Shown one piece after another: positions 17,389 to 25,462 of a stretch of 64,000 nucleotides of DNA. Below the pieces are notes generated by a model, which did no database searches, was not told where the DNA came from, and was given only the letters and a program-made list of their open reading frames with translations. Source of the stretch: Streptomyces tardus (lineage in GTDB: Bacteria > Actinomycetota > Actinomycetes > Streptomycetales > Streptomycetaceae); NCBI RefSeq assembly GCF_018101125.2, contig NZ_JAELVF020000001.1, positions 1,818,785-1,882,784 of the forward strand. The letters are read 5' to 3'. The position numbers were made by a program, and so were the translations under genes. Every line of letters begins with the position of its first letter. The stretch's first letter is position 1.

Positions 17389-18135
17389 ATGCCGCTGAGG
17401 TTCTCGTCCTGCACCTTCGGGTACCGGCGCAAGCACCCGGTGCTGCGCGATCTCGACTGCGACCTCCCCACCGGCCGTACCGTCTTCCTGGGCCCCAACG
17501 GGGCAGGAAAGAGCACGGTGTTGGGGCTGGGCGCCTCCGCGCTGCTGCCCGTCTCGGGCCGGGTGGGGTACCGGAGGATGCGGACCGACGACCGCCGGAC
17601 GCTGCGCGAGTACCGCAGGCGCGTCGCCTGGATGCCGCAGCACCTGACCACCGTCCCCGGTCTCACCGCACGTGACCAGGTGGCCTACGCGGGCTGGCTG
17701 AAGGGGATGTCCCGGGCCGAGGCATGGGACGGGGCGCTGGACGCGCTGCGGCGGGTCGAGATGGACGAGTCGGCGGACCGCAGGGTCACCGAGTTGTCCG
17801 GCGGTCAGCAACGTCGGGTCGGCGTGGCCGAGGCCCTGGTCCACGGGGCCGAGGTGCTGCTCCTGGACGAGCCGACCGTCGGCATGGACCCTCGCCAACG
17901 CCAGGTCTTCCACGAGGTGTTGGGCGCGCTGCCCGCCGACGTCCACGTGGTCCTCTCCACCCACGACACAGCGGATCTCGACGAGGTGTACGACAACGTC
18001 CTTGTCCTGCAAGCCGGTTGCCTGGTCTTCGGCGGCACGGTGCGCGAGTTCCTGACCCACGCGGAGCCCGGGGCCGCGCCAGGTCGGCGCGCCAACTCCG
18101 CGTACCACTCGCTGACTTCGGGGATCGAACGGTGA
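17389..18135 (+). CDS. ABC transporter ATP-binding protein
   Basis: 248 residues, complete single ATPase domain: Walker A GPNGAGKST, Q-loop near MPQHLT, signature LSGGQQRR, Walker B LLLDEPTVGMD and H-loop STHD. The type is the drug/lantibiotic exporter subfamily with separate permeases. The start ATG follows GAGGAGCACAC. It overlaps the permease by GTGA, forming a three-gene operon. The substrate is unknown; the adjacent secreted protein is a candidate partner. Confidence 0.9.
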   Translation: MPLRFSSCTFGYRRKHPVLRDLDCDLPTGRTVFLGPNGAGKSTVLGLGASALLPVSGRVGYRRMRTDDRRTLREYRRRVAWMPQHLTTVPGLTARDQVAYAGWLKGMSRAEAWDGALDALRRVEMDESADRRVTELSGGQQRRVGVAEALVHGAEVLLLDEPTVGMDPRQRQVFHEVLGALPADVHVVLSTHDTADLDEVYDNVLVLQAGCLVFGGTVREFLTHAEPGAAPGRRANSAYHSLTSGIER

Positions 18136-19394
18136 ACCTTTCGCGTTCGCTGAAGACCTCGCCGGTACGGTGGCTCGCCCTGCCGGTGCTCGCGGTCGCC
18201 CTCTTCTACCTCACGACCGGCATGCGTTCCCTCGAGGTCGGGTACGGCGGCTACGCCGTGTATGGCGCGACCCGGGCGCTGGCCATCACCACCGGTACGC
18301 TCGCCGCCCTTTCCGCATGGGAGGCGGGACGACTGCGGGCCGGGCAGGTGTGGCGTCGCACGTCGGCACGGGGGCGCATCACCGTCGCGTTCGGCGCGCT
18401 GCGGCCGGTGTTGCTGCTCACGGCGGTAGTGGACGTCACGGCGCTGTCCCTCGCAGCCGTGCACGCGGGTGCGGTGCCGCATTTCGCCGACCTGCCGATG
18501 ATCCTGGCTCTCGGCGTGGTGCAGATCGCGTTCCTCGTTGTGGGGTTCGGTGTCGGCTGCGTCGTGCCGCGTGCGCTCGCCGCACCGTTGGTACTCATCG
18601 CCGTGACACTGTGGCTGGTCCTACCACCCACCCTGGAGACTCCCTGGGTCCGTTACCTCACCGGAGTACCGACCGATGCGCCCACTCTGACCGACACCTG
18701 GGATCCGGCAGTGCTCCTCGCGCCTCCTCTCCTCGCAGCGGGCGCCGCCCTGGCCGTCGTCGCCCTGGCCGTGGCGGGGCGCAGTCGGCTGCTGCGCGTG
18801 GGGATCGCCGCAACAGTGCTGGTGGGCGCCGCGGTGCCGGCCCAGGCCCTGGTGGCGGACGCCGGTTACGAAGCCCCCACGGTGCCGCGAACCTCGGCGC
18901 AGACCTGCTCGGGCGAAGCTCCGCGGATCTGTGTGCCGGGAGAACTCTCCGGGTCGCTGCCCACGCTCCGGGCTGCCGCCGAGCAGACACTTCCCGCACT
19001 GGCCCAGGCCGGCATCGAGACACCGACCTCGATCGAAAACGCCTCGGTCGACGCCGAGTTGGGCGAGCGGGCGTGGCGCATCCACCTGGACCCGCCGGTC
19101 ACCCGGCAACGGGCGATCAACGCGATCGCCACCGCCCTGATTCCGCGAGCGCCCGAATGCACGGACCTCCCCGACGGCTTCGGTGTGCCCAGCTCGGGAC
19201 CGTTGCGGATCTGGCTGTTGCGGGCCGCCGGTGTGAGTGAGGAGCGGGCGGCCAGGTCCGGCAGCGCTCAAGCTCGGCAGACGGCCGCGGAGGTGCGCAC
19301 GACCTCTCGCGAGGACCAACTGCGTTGGGTACGCGGCCAGATGGAGCTGCTGAGCAGCTGCGACCCCGAGGTGCTGACCGAGGCCGCACGATGA
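18132..19394 (+). CDS. ABC transporter permease with large extracytoplasmic or C-terminal domain
   Basis: 420 residues from a GTG that overlaps the ATPase stop by 4 bp. About six membrane helices fill residues 10-245. A soluble region of about 160 residues follows, starting after VPAQALVADAGYEAP, with paired Cys (QTCSGEAPRICVPG) and later Cys (PECTD, SSCDPE), which suggests an oxidised extracytoplasmic domain. It shows no close family resemblance beyond ABC-2-like permeases. The stop overlaps the next start by ATGA. Confidence 0.75.
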   Translation: MNLSRSLKTSPVRWLALPVLAVALFYLTTGMRSLEVGYGGYAVYGATRALAITTGTLAALSAWEAGRLRAGQVWRRTSARGRITVAFGALRPVLLLTAVVDVTALSLAAVHAGAVPHFADLPMILALGVVQIAFLVVGFGVGCVVPRALAAPLVLIAVTLWLVLPPTLETPWVRYLTGVPTDAPTLTDTWDPAVLLAPPLLAAGAALAVVALAVAGRSRLLRVGIAATVLVGAAVPAQALVADAGYEAPTVPRTSAQTCSGEAPRICVPGELSGSLPTLRAAAEQTLPALAQAGIETPTSIENASVDAELGERAWRIHLDPPVTRQRAINAIATALIPRAPECTDLPDGFGVPSSGPLRIWLLRAAGVSEERAARSGSAQARQTAAEVRTTSREDQLRWVRGQMELLSSCDPEVLTEAAR

Positions 19395-20014
19395 GCCTGT
19401 GGTGGAAGGTGCGCCGCCCCTGGCTGGTGGTCTGCGCGCTGGTCGGGTTCGTGCTGCTGCTTCTGCTGGTGAAGGACCAGGTCGTCAACGTGCCCTCGAT
19501 CACCCTGCTGGGCGGCGCGGGCATCAAGTTGATGAACTTCCTGCCGCTGATCCCCTGTGCGGCCCTGCTGTTCAGCCTGGAGCGGCGACTCGGGCAGGCC
19601 GAGGCCACGGCAGTCCGCCCGGTGGCCCTGCTCGATCGCGGGCTGGTGCTGGCGACCGGTGCCGCCGTGCTGGCCGTGGGTCTGCTGCTCGCGGCGACGT
19701 TCGGCATGCAGTCGTCGAACGCCGCCGCCCGCAACGTGCTCTTCCTGATCGGCGTCGCCCTGGTCGCCCGGATGTTCTTCGGCGGCCTGGTCGCCACAGC
19801 GGCGGCGGCCGTATGGCTCTTCATCACCGTCACCGCAGGGCTGAAGGCCGCACACTCACCGTACTTCTGGGCGATCCTGCTGGAGCCCGCCAACCGCCCC
19901 CACGCGGCGGCGGCCACCGTCATCGCCTTCGGCGCGGGGCTGCTGTGCATGAACCCGGGCCCCCGCCTGCGGAGCCTGCGCCACGCGCTCACCAACGCCT
20001 TACCGCGCAACTGA
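19391..20014 (+). CDS. Membrane protein, second permease of the ABC operon
   Basis: 207 residues with about five or six membrane helices (first at VVCALVGFVLLLLLV) and few motifs. The ATG overlaps the previous stop by 4 bp, so it is translated with the ATPase and first permease and is most simply a second membrane subunit. The C-terminus is basic (RLRSLRHALTNALPRN). No family name can be given with confidence. Confidence 0.7.
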   Translation: MSLWWKVRRPWLVVCALVGFVLLLLLVKDQVVNVPSITLLGGAGIKLMNFLPLIPCAALLFSLERRLGQAEATAVRPVALLDRGLVLATGAAVLAVGLLLAATFGMQSSNAAARNVLFLIGVALVARMFFGGLVATAAAAVWLFITVTAGLKAAHSPYFWAILLEPANRPHAAAATVIAFGAGLLCMNPGPRLRSLRHALTNALPRN

Positions 20015-20047
20015 CCCGGCCCGCCCGCGGGCACGCCCGTACGGCGG

Positions 20048-20076
20048 GGTGCCCGTACGGCGGGCGCACGGGCACC
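20048..20076. terminator. Short hairpin between convergent genes
   Basis: ggtgcccg and its complement with a 13-base loop, in a 77-bp convergent gap that also repeats cccgtacggcggg. Weak but suitably placed. Confidence 0.45.
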
Positions 20077-20091
20077 TCGGCGCCGCCGCCG

Positions 20092-21957
20092 CTACGCGGG
20101 GCCGTCGGCGGTCTCGTCCAGGCCGGCGAGGACCAGGGCGAGGCGGGCGGTGCCGGCGGCGGTCACCCGTACCGGTACGCCCCAGTCCTGCTGGTGCATG
20201 TGGCAGGCGGGGTACTCGTTCTCCGGGTCGTCGTCGCAGGAGGCGGCCATCGCCGAGACGTGGAGCACGCCCTCGGTGACGCCCTCCCCGGCACCGGCCG
20301 CGAGCCGCACCGTACGGCGCAGCTCGGTGCCCTGCCCCTCGCCGTCGGCGAGCAGTTCGGGCGGGGTGGCGGAGACCAGCAGGCGGGTCGACGGGCCGTA
20401 GCGGTCGTCCAGCTTCTGCCCGGCGGGCGGCTGGAAGACGACGTCCAACTCCACTTCGCCCGGGGCGACTTCGGTCGCCTCCCGCTGGGTGCGATGCGCG
20501 ATCTCCTCGACCCGTACGGCCTCCTCCGGCAGCCGCAGCCGGGTCAACCGGTGACGGGCGGACTCGACGACCAGGATCTCGTCACCACCCGGCTCGTCGC
20601 CGTGCGCAGTGGCGATCACCGCGTCCGAGAGTTCCCTCAGGTCCGTTGCCAGCGTGGTCACTTCGCCGGAGGCCGGATCGTAGCGACGCAGCGCGTGGTT
20701 GTACGTGTCGGCGACGGCCACCGAACCGTCGGGCAGCACGGTCACGCCCAACGGGTGCTGAAACAGGGCCTGTTCGGCCGGGCCGTCGCGGTGGCCGAAG
20801 TCGAAGAGGCCCGTGCCGACGGCCGTGCGCACCCGGTACGCCTCGCCCTCCCGCTCCACCCACCGCAGCGCCGAGGTCTCGGAGTCCGCGACCCACAGCC
20901 GCTCGGCCGAGGCCGCGAGCCCGGAGGGCTGGGCGAACCACGCCTGGTCGGCGGGCCCGTCGACCAGTCCCTCGTTGGTGGTGCCGGCCGCGACCGCCAC
21001 CCGGTCGGAGGCCGGGTCGTACGTCCACAGCTGGTGGACACCGGCCATCGCGATCCACAGCAGGCCGTCGAACCAGGCCACGTCCCACGGCGAGGAGAGC
21101 GGCACCTCGTGCCCCGGCCCCTGCGTCGCATCGCCCTGCCACCACTGCGCGCCCGTACCGGCGAGCGTGGTGGTCTCGCCGGTCACCGGATCGAAGGCGC
21201 GCAGCGCGTGGTTGACGGTATCCGCGACCGCGACCCGGCCGTCCGGCAGCAGCGCCATGCCCTGCGGCTCGCTGAACCGCGCCGCGCTCGGCACACCGTC
21301 GACCAGCCCGCGCTCGCCCCCGCCGATGCGCCGCAGTACGCGCTCACCGTCCGCCGCCAGCTCCACCAGCTCGTGCCGGGTGGTGTCGCTGACCAGGAAG
21401 GTGCCGCTGGGCAGCCGCAGCGCCTTGCCGGGAAAACGCAGATCGGTCGCCTCCGGCTCCGGCGGTACGTACGGGCCCTCGCCGCGCCGCAGCGTCCCCC
21501 TGGCGCCGTGCTCGGCGACCAGCTCCTCGACCAGGGCGGCGATCGCGTGCGCATGGCCCTCGCCCGCGTGCTGGGCGACCACGTACCCCTCGGGGTCGAT
21601 CACCACCAGCGTCGGCCAGGCGCGGACCGCGTACTGCTTCCAGGTGGCCAGCTCGGGATCGTCCAGGACCGGGTGGTGCACCCCGTACCGCTCGACCGCG
21701 TCGAGCACCGCGCGGGGCTCGGCCTCGTGGACGAACTTGGGCGAGTGCACCCCGACGATCACCAGCGAGTCGCGGTGCGCCTCCTCCAACTCCCGCAGCT
21801 CGTCGAGGACATGGAGACAGTTCACGCAGCAGAAGGTCCAGAAGTCGAGCAGAACGACGCGACCGCGCAGCTCGGCGAGCGACAGCTCCTTGCCGCCGGT
21901 GTTGATCCAGGCTCGTCCTTGCAGCTCAGGGGCGCGCACGCGCGGTCGTCGAGTCAT
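20092..21957 (-). CDS. Thioredoxin-like/NHL repeat protein
   Basis: 621 residues. The N-terminal 160 are a TlpA-like thioredoxin fold with the redox motif CVNC (LLDFWTFCCVNCLHVLDEL). The rest is an NHL beta-propeller with repeated motifs such as GMALLPDGRVAVADTVNHAL and GVTVLPDGSVAVADTYNHAL, and a C-terminal beta domain containing DDDPENEYPACHMHQQDWG. No signal peptide is seen. The family is NHLRC2-like; its role is unclear, perhaps thiol-redox scaffolding. The ATG at 21957 (MTRRPRVRAPEL) is preferred over a longer form. Confidence 0.85.
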   Translation of the reverse strand: MTRRPRVRAPELQGRAWINTGGKELSLAELRGRVVLLDFWTFCCVNCLHVLDELRELEEAHRDSLVIVGVHSPKFVHEAEPRAVLDAVERYGVHHPVLDDPELATWKQYAVRAWPTLVVIDPEGYVVAQHAGEGHAHAIAALVEELVAEHGARGTLRRGEGPYVPPEPEATDLRFPGKALRLPSGTFLVSDTTRHELVELAADGERVLRRIGGGERGLVDGVPSAARFSEPQGMALLPDGRVAVADTVNHALRAFDPVTGETTTLAGTGAQWWQGDATQGPGHEVPLSSPWDVAWFDGLLWIAMAGVHQLWTYDPASDRVAVAAGTTNEGLVDGPADQAWFAQPSGLAASAERLWVADSETSALRWVEREGEAYRVRTAVGTGLFDFGHRDGPAEQALFQHPLGVTVLPDGSVAVADTYNHALRRYDPASGEVTTLATDLRELSDAVIATAHGDEPGGDEILVVESARHRLTRLRLPEEAVRVEEIAHRTQREATEVAPGEVELDVVFQPPAGQKLDDRYGPSTRLLVSATPPELLADGEGQGTELRRTVRLAAGAGEGVTEGVLHVSAMAASCDDDPENEYPACHMHQQDWGVPVRVTAAGTARLALVLAGLDETADGPA

Positions 21958-22067
21958 ATGTCCAGCGTGCCACGCGTACCGCTCCAACCCGACTATCGGC
22001 GTACGCCAGCACACGGGACCAGGGCATGACAGCGCCCCCGATCCGCAGAGAAACGGGGGCGCTGCGG

Positions 22068-22244
22068 CTACCGTCGCCGCTGACTCGGGGAAGCCCCGGC
22101 CACGCGGCCAGTGGTGTGGCAGCGTCGGCAGTCATGGAGCACATAGAGCGTTCTGACGGCACCCGCGAGCGGGTCGGGACCACTCACGTAGGCGCGGGCA
22201 CGGACGACGCGCCCCCTGCCGGCGCATGAAGGGCAGGTTCTCAT
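22068..22244 (-). CDS. 58-residue DnaJ-like zinc-ribbon protein
   Basis: Starts MRTCPSCAGRGRV and contains a second motif CRRCHTTGRV: two CxxCxGxG-like knuckles about 33 residues apart, as in half of the DnaJ Cys-rich domain, so it very likely binds one zinc. The tail is Arg-rich. The ATG overlaps the previous stop by ATGA, so it is the last gene of a three-gene micro-operon. Such stand-alone knuckle proteins occur in actinobacterial accessory regions; function unknown. Confidence 0.65.
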   Translation of the reverse strand: MRTCPSCAGRGRVVRARAYVSGPDPLAGAVRTLYVLHDCRRCHTTGRVAGASPSQRRR

Positions 22245-22354
22245 CGGAGCACCCCGGTAACGACCAGCATCACTACGGAGAGTGGGCTGCCCCACAGCAG
22301 CATCGCGGTCAGTAGACCGGCGTGACGGCCAACGGCTCGGAGCGTTCGGTTCAC
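22241..22354 (-). CDS. 37-residue single-helix membrane peptide
   Basis: The GTG start overlaps the preceding gene's stop (GTGA) and its own stop overlaps the next start (ATGA). The peptide begins (V)NRTLRAVGRHAGLLTAM and has one hydrophobic helix (LLWGSPLSVVMLVVTGVL). Being linked by 4-bp overlaps on both sides is the main evidence that it is a real gene. No family recognised. Confidence 0.55.
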   Translation of the reverse strand: MNRTLRAVGRHAGLLTAMLLWGSPLSVVMLVVTGVLR

Positions 22355-22602
22355 CGCCGGCTCCCCGGCAGGCGTTCGCCACGTGCGTCGGCTACCCGGA
22401 TCGCGTCGGTGAGCGATTCGATCAAGCGGTGCACGGTCCACTTGAGTTCACGCGGATTCTCCGACTCCGCAACGAGGGCCCGCGCATTCGCCAGCACATC
22501 GCGGGCGCAGTCCATCCGGATGCGTTCACTGATTTCGTCGATCGTCTGTAGTGGCGCGTCAGCATCGGGGATCTGTCGGGGCGTCAAGTTCGTGCTCTTC
22601 AT
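22351..22602 (-). CDS. 83-residue hypothetical protein
   Basis: Begins MKSTNLTPRQIPDADAPLQT and is predicted mostly helical and polar, without membrane helices or Cys pairs beyond one. GGGGAATC lies 7 bases before the ATG. It heads the micro-operon with the 37- and 58-residue genes and is divergent from the HTH/PLD-like regulator 117 bp away. Codon use is less GC-biased than the window average, in line with an accessory region. Confidence 0.6.
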   Translation of the reverse strand: MKSTNLTPRQIPDADAPLQTIDEISERIRMDCARDVLANARALVAESENPRELKWTVHRLIESLTDAIRVADARGERLPGSRR

Positions 22603-22719
22603 CCATCGAGATTCCCCGCAGACCGTAGGACGTCGGAACCGCGTACGTTCCCCATTTCGGGACGTCCCGCAACGGGTATAACGTCCCTACCAACGTCCAT
22701 CAATCGGGGGGAAACTGAC

Positions 22720-23463
22720 ATGCAGAACGAACGCCTGCGGGCAACCATGGCGGCCGGAGGATGGACACATTCCGACTTGGCCAACGCGACCGGCGTCGAT
22801 CCTAAGAGCGTTGAGCGTTGGGTCAACCTGGGCCGAACGCCCCGTAGGCAGACCGCTCTCAAGGCATCTGAAGCTCTAGGAGAAGACGTGCATGCACTCT
22901 GGCCGGCCCTACGGCAAGCACGCGCCGCGCGGGCGGTGAGTCCGGAACTGGTAGCGCTGTATGACCAGCGCGCGGACCTTGCGGTGTCTGCGTTCACCGA
23001 TCTCTTCGCACAGGCGCAGGAGCGGATCGACGTACTCGTGTATGCAGCGGTGTTCATACACGAGGCTTTCCCACGTCTCAACGATCTTCTCCGGGAACGT
23101 GCCGCAGAGGGGTGCGCGGTGCGCATCGCCATAGGGGACGCAGACAGTGAGAACGTCCAACAGCGGGGCCGCGAGGAGCAGTTCGGCCATGGCATTGAGT
23201 CGCGGTGCCGACTGGCACTGCTCCACTACCGCCCCCTTCTCGGTGTGCCGGGGATCGAACTGCGCACGCACGGGACGACGTTGTACAACTCGATCTATCG
23301 CGCCGATGACCAGATGCTGGTGAACGCGCACGTGTGGGGAGTGAACGCCTATGCGGCGCCCGTCTGGCACCTGCGGCGGAGCGGCGGGGGCGGGATGTTC
23401 GACGGGTACGCGAGCAGCTTCGAATCGGTATGGGCGACCGCAACGCCGGCGCGGGAGGCATGA
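22720..23463 (+). CDS. HTH protein with PLD-like effector domain (DUF5919 type)
   Basis: 247 residues. Residues 5-60 form an XRE-type helix-turn-helix (MAAGGWTHSDLANATGVDPK). Residues 75-240 look like a phospholipase-D-like fold with ERIDVLVYAAVFIHEAFPRL, VRIAIGDADSENVQQRG and HGTTLYNSIYRADDQMLVNA; the catalytic Lys/Asp of true PLDs is absent, so it is probably a ligand-binding or degenerate domain. ATGA overlap couples it to a NUDIX gene. Such pairs recur in Streptomyces; a nucleotide-derived signal is a plausible inference. Confidence 0.75.
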   Translation: MQNERLRATMAAGGWTHSDLANATGVDPKSVERWVNLGRTPRRQTALKASEALGEDVHALWPALRQARAARAVSPELVALYDQRADLAVSAFTDLFAQAQERIDVLVYAAVFIHEAFPRLNDLLRERAAEGCAVRIAIGDADSENVQQRGREEQFGHGIESRCRLALLHYRPLLGVPGIELRTHGTTLYNSIYRADDQMLVNAHVWGVNAYAAPVWHLRRSGGGGMFDGYASSFESVWATATPAREA

Positions 23464-23936
23464 ACGTGGCGCGCACTGAATACTTCGACGACCCGTCAGC
23501 CCCTGAGCCGAACAGCCTCGTGGTCGCCGCTTCCGCCGTGGTCACCGACGAGCGAGGGCGCATCCTGTTGCAGCGGCGTGCCGACAGTGGCCTGTGGGCG
23601 CTGCCCGGGGGCGGTATGGAGGTGGGGGATTCCCTGCCCGGGGCGGCCGTACGGGAGGTACGGGAGGAGACGGGGCTTGAGGTGGAGATCACGGGACTCG
23701 TGGGGACGTACACCGATCCTAGGCACGTGATCGCGTACAGCGACGGGGAAGTACGGCGCCAGTTCAACGTCTGCTTCACCGCGCGGGTGGTCGGGGGCGC
23801 GCTGCGCATCTCGCAGGAGTCCACGGAGTTGAGGTTCGTAGCGCCGGAGGACATCGGGGAACTGGCGATGCATCACACACAACGGCTGCGCGTGCGGCAC
23901 TTCCGGGAGGAGCGGGGGGCGCCGTATCTGGGGTGA
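23460..23936 (+). CDS. NUDIX hydrolase
   Basis: 158 residues with one NUDIX domain. The NUDIX box reads GGMEVGDSLPGAAVREVREE then TGL; the canonical first Glu position holds Asp (GD), while the catalytic REVREE core is intact. It should hydrolyse a nucleoside diphosphate linked to another group; the substrate is unknown. The start overlaps the HTH/PLD-like gene by ATGA, and the two probably act together. Confidence 0.85.
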   Translation: MNVARTEYFDDPSAPEPNSLVVAASAVVTDERGRILLQRRADSGLWALPGGGMEVGDSLPGAAVREVREETGLEVEITGLVGTYTDPRHVIAYSDGEVRRQFNVCFTARVVGGALRISQESTELRFVAPEDIGELAMHHTQRLRVRHFREERGAPYLG

Positions 23937-23989
23937 TGCGGTGAGGCGCAGACGCAAAACGCCCCCGCTCTCTTCCCGGACACCTGGGC

Positions 23990-24243
23990 GTGGGGCAGCT
24001 GGTGGACATCGGCGTTCACCAGCTCCTCCTGGACACCCCTGTCTACTTCGCCCTCTGCGACCTGTACAACGGCGGAGCGTACCGGCACATCATGCGCCGT
24101 TCATCGAGCGCCGAGGGGATGGCCTGTGCATCCGCACAGCTGATTTCCTTCGATCCGACGGCTGGCACGTGGACGAGGAACTGTGGGCCATCGACGGGGC
24201 GAACTGCTCGCCCTGTGACAACAAGGCGCCAGACAGTCACTGA
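23990..24243 (+). pseudogene. Probable frameshifted remnant of an unknown small gene
   Basis: One frame reads VGQLVDIGVHQLLLDTPVYF then ALCDLYNGGAYRHI and then loses coding character; about 24100 a second frame takes over with RTADFLRSDGWHVDEELWAI and runs to a stop at 24243. Both stretches have coding-like codon use; together they resemble one protein broken by a frameshift. No family is recognised. The surrounding stretch 23937-24315 holds nothing else clear except a hairpin near its end. Confidence 0.35.
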
Positions 24244-24253
24244 CCCGCTCCAG

Positions 24254-24284
24254 TGCCCCTGCTCCCGGTCCGGGGGCAGGGGCA
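24254..24284. terminator. Hairpin upstream of methyltransferase
   Basis: tgcccctgc pairs with gcaggggca, with further near-complementary bases inside. It lies 10 bp after the remnant's stop and 32 bp before the methyltransferase start. Confidence 0.5.
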
Positions 24285-24315
24285 TCCGGCCGTACGACCA
24301 CCAGCAGAGGACGCA

Positions 24316-24999
24316 ATGCCCGTACCACACGACCTTGCCGCAGAGACCGAACTCTGGGACAGCTATGCGGAGTCCGCGTTCAAGGACAAGGCCGAACCCA
24401 CGTTCAACTGGACGCAGTACGTAGGGCACGGCCCCGGGCAGGAGCTACTGGGCAACCCGACAACTGTGTTGGAGATCGGTTGCGGCACCGGTCGGGCCTT
24501 GGCGTATCTCGACAGCCGAGGAGTGAAGACCCACGGGGTCGACCTGTCACCTGTCATGGTCAAGAAGGTCCGGGAGCGCTGGAGCGAATCTGGCACGACA
24601 TTCGCTCACGGGGACGTCCTGGAGTACCTCGCGGAGCACACGAACACCTATGACGCGATCTACTCGATGTTCGGTGCCGCGTGGTTCGCGGACCCAGGGC
24701 GTCTCTTCCCTCTCGTACGTGCCCGGCTCAACCCTGGCGGTGTCTTCGCGTTCTCCCAGCCTCCCGCCATCCCTGGCGCGTACGGACCACAGGGCATGTA
24801 CAAAGGCGGGTTCGGCGGGAAGGCCATGTTCACTTATCGCTACAGCTTCCGACCCCTGGTATGGGAGCGGATGCTGACCAGCGCTGGGTTCGCCTCCGCG
24901 TCAGCCGACGTACTCGATGCACCACACGAAGGGCACATTGGAACGCTCATCGTGCGGGCCACGGCCGCGCAGGCCCCGACACGTGGACCCGTCAGATGA
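24316..24999 (+). CDS. Class I SAM-dependent methyltransferase
   Basis: 227 residues, complete Methyltransf_25/11-type domain: motif I TTVLEIGCGTGRALAYL at about 50-66, acidic strand-2 end GVDLSP, and strand-4/5 segments YDAIYSMFGAAWF and LNPGGVFAFSQP. The ATG follows AGAGGACGCA and gives MPVPHDLAAETELWDSYAES. The substrate is unknown. It sits in the accessory stretch after the HTH/NUDIX pair and may belong with it, but spacing does not show an operon. Confidence 0.8.
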   Translation: MPVPHDLAAETELWDSYAESAFKDKAEPTFNWTQYVGHGPGQELLGNPTTVLEIGCGTGRALAYLDSRGVKTHGVDLSPVMVKKVRERWSESGTTFAHGDVLEYLAEHTNTYDAIYSMFGAAWFADPGRLFPLVRARLNPGGVFAFSQPPAIPGAYGPQGMYKGGFGGKAMFTYRYSFRPLVWERMLTSAGFASASADVLDAPHEGHIGTLIVRATAAQAPTRGPVR

Positions 25000-25108
25000 C
25001 CGGGGCACATCGAACCCGACAGCAGCCACGCAGCAGGACATGTTCAGGACACGGCGGTGGCCCTGACTCTCCCTTCCGGGACGTGGCCCGACCCTCTACC
25101 GTGACCGA

Positions 25109-25327
25109 ATGCAGTGGCCCGCGAACGCCCGGGGCCCGATCCTGCGGAATGTTCACTCAGGTCAGCTGCACCGAAGGCTTCAGCCGGCGAAGGTGACCAC
25201 GGTAGTCCTGGGCTACCGCTGGCCACAACGCACGAAGTCGCAACGCCACTTCGTGGAGGGCGACCACTGGGCTTCGGCGGGCCCGCTACCCAAACAGATG
25301 GTCGTCTTCGCCGAGCACTCACACTGA
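25109..25327 (+). CDS. Possible small hypothetical protein
   Basis: 72 codons starting MQWPANARGPILRNVHSGQL, rich in basic residues, with moderately GC-biased codon use and no recognisable domain or clear ribosome site. It could be a gene remnant or chance frame. It is the only candidate in the 463-bp stretch 25000-25462. Confidence 0.25.
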   Translation: MQWPANARGPILRNVHSGQLHRRLQPAKVTTVVLGYRWPQRTKSQRHFVEGDHWASAGPLPKQMVVFAEHSH

Positions 25328-25462
25328 CCAAGTGAAAAGCCGTACGCCCGGTTCGGCTCACGGGCTGCTTAACGCGGTCCGTGGGTTCGGCGGCTGCCGA
25401 CCGCCGCATCCGCTCTCCGGTTCACGAGCCGGGCGGCTCGTAACGGCGCGCTCCTCCCGGGC

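Noticed and set aside
19399..22029. Long plus-strand open frame opposite the NHL/thioredoxin gene
   Set aside because: Shadow of the NHL propeller gene; no family-like sequence.
22068..25330. Integrated actinobacterial conjugative element
   Set aside because: Accessory character and a NUDIX gene suggested it, but there is no integrase, excisionase, FtsK-type transfer gene, replication gene or tRNA attachment site.
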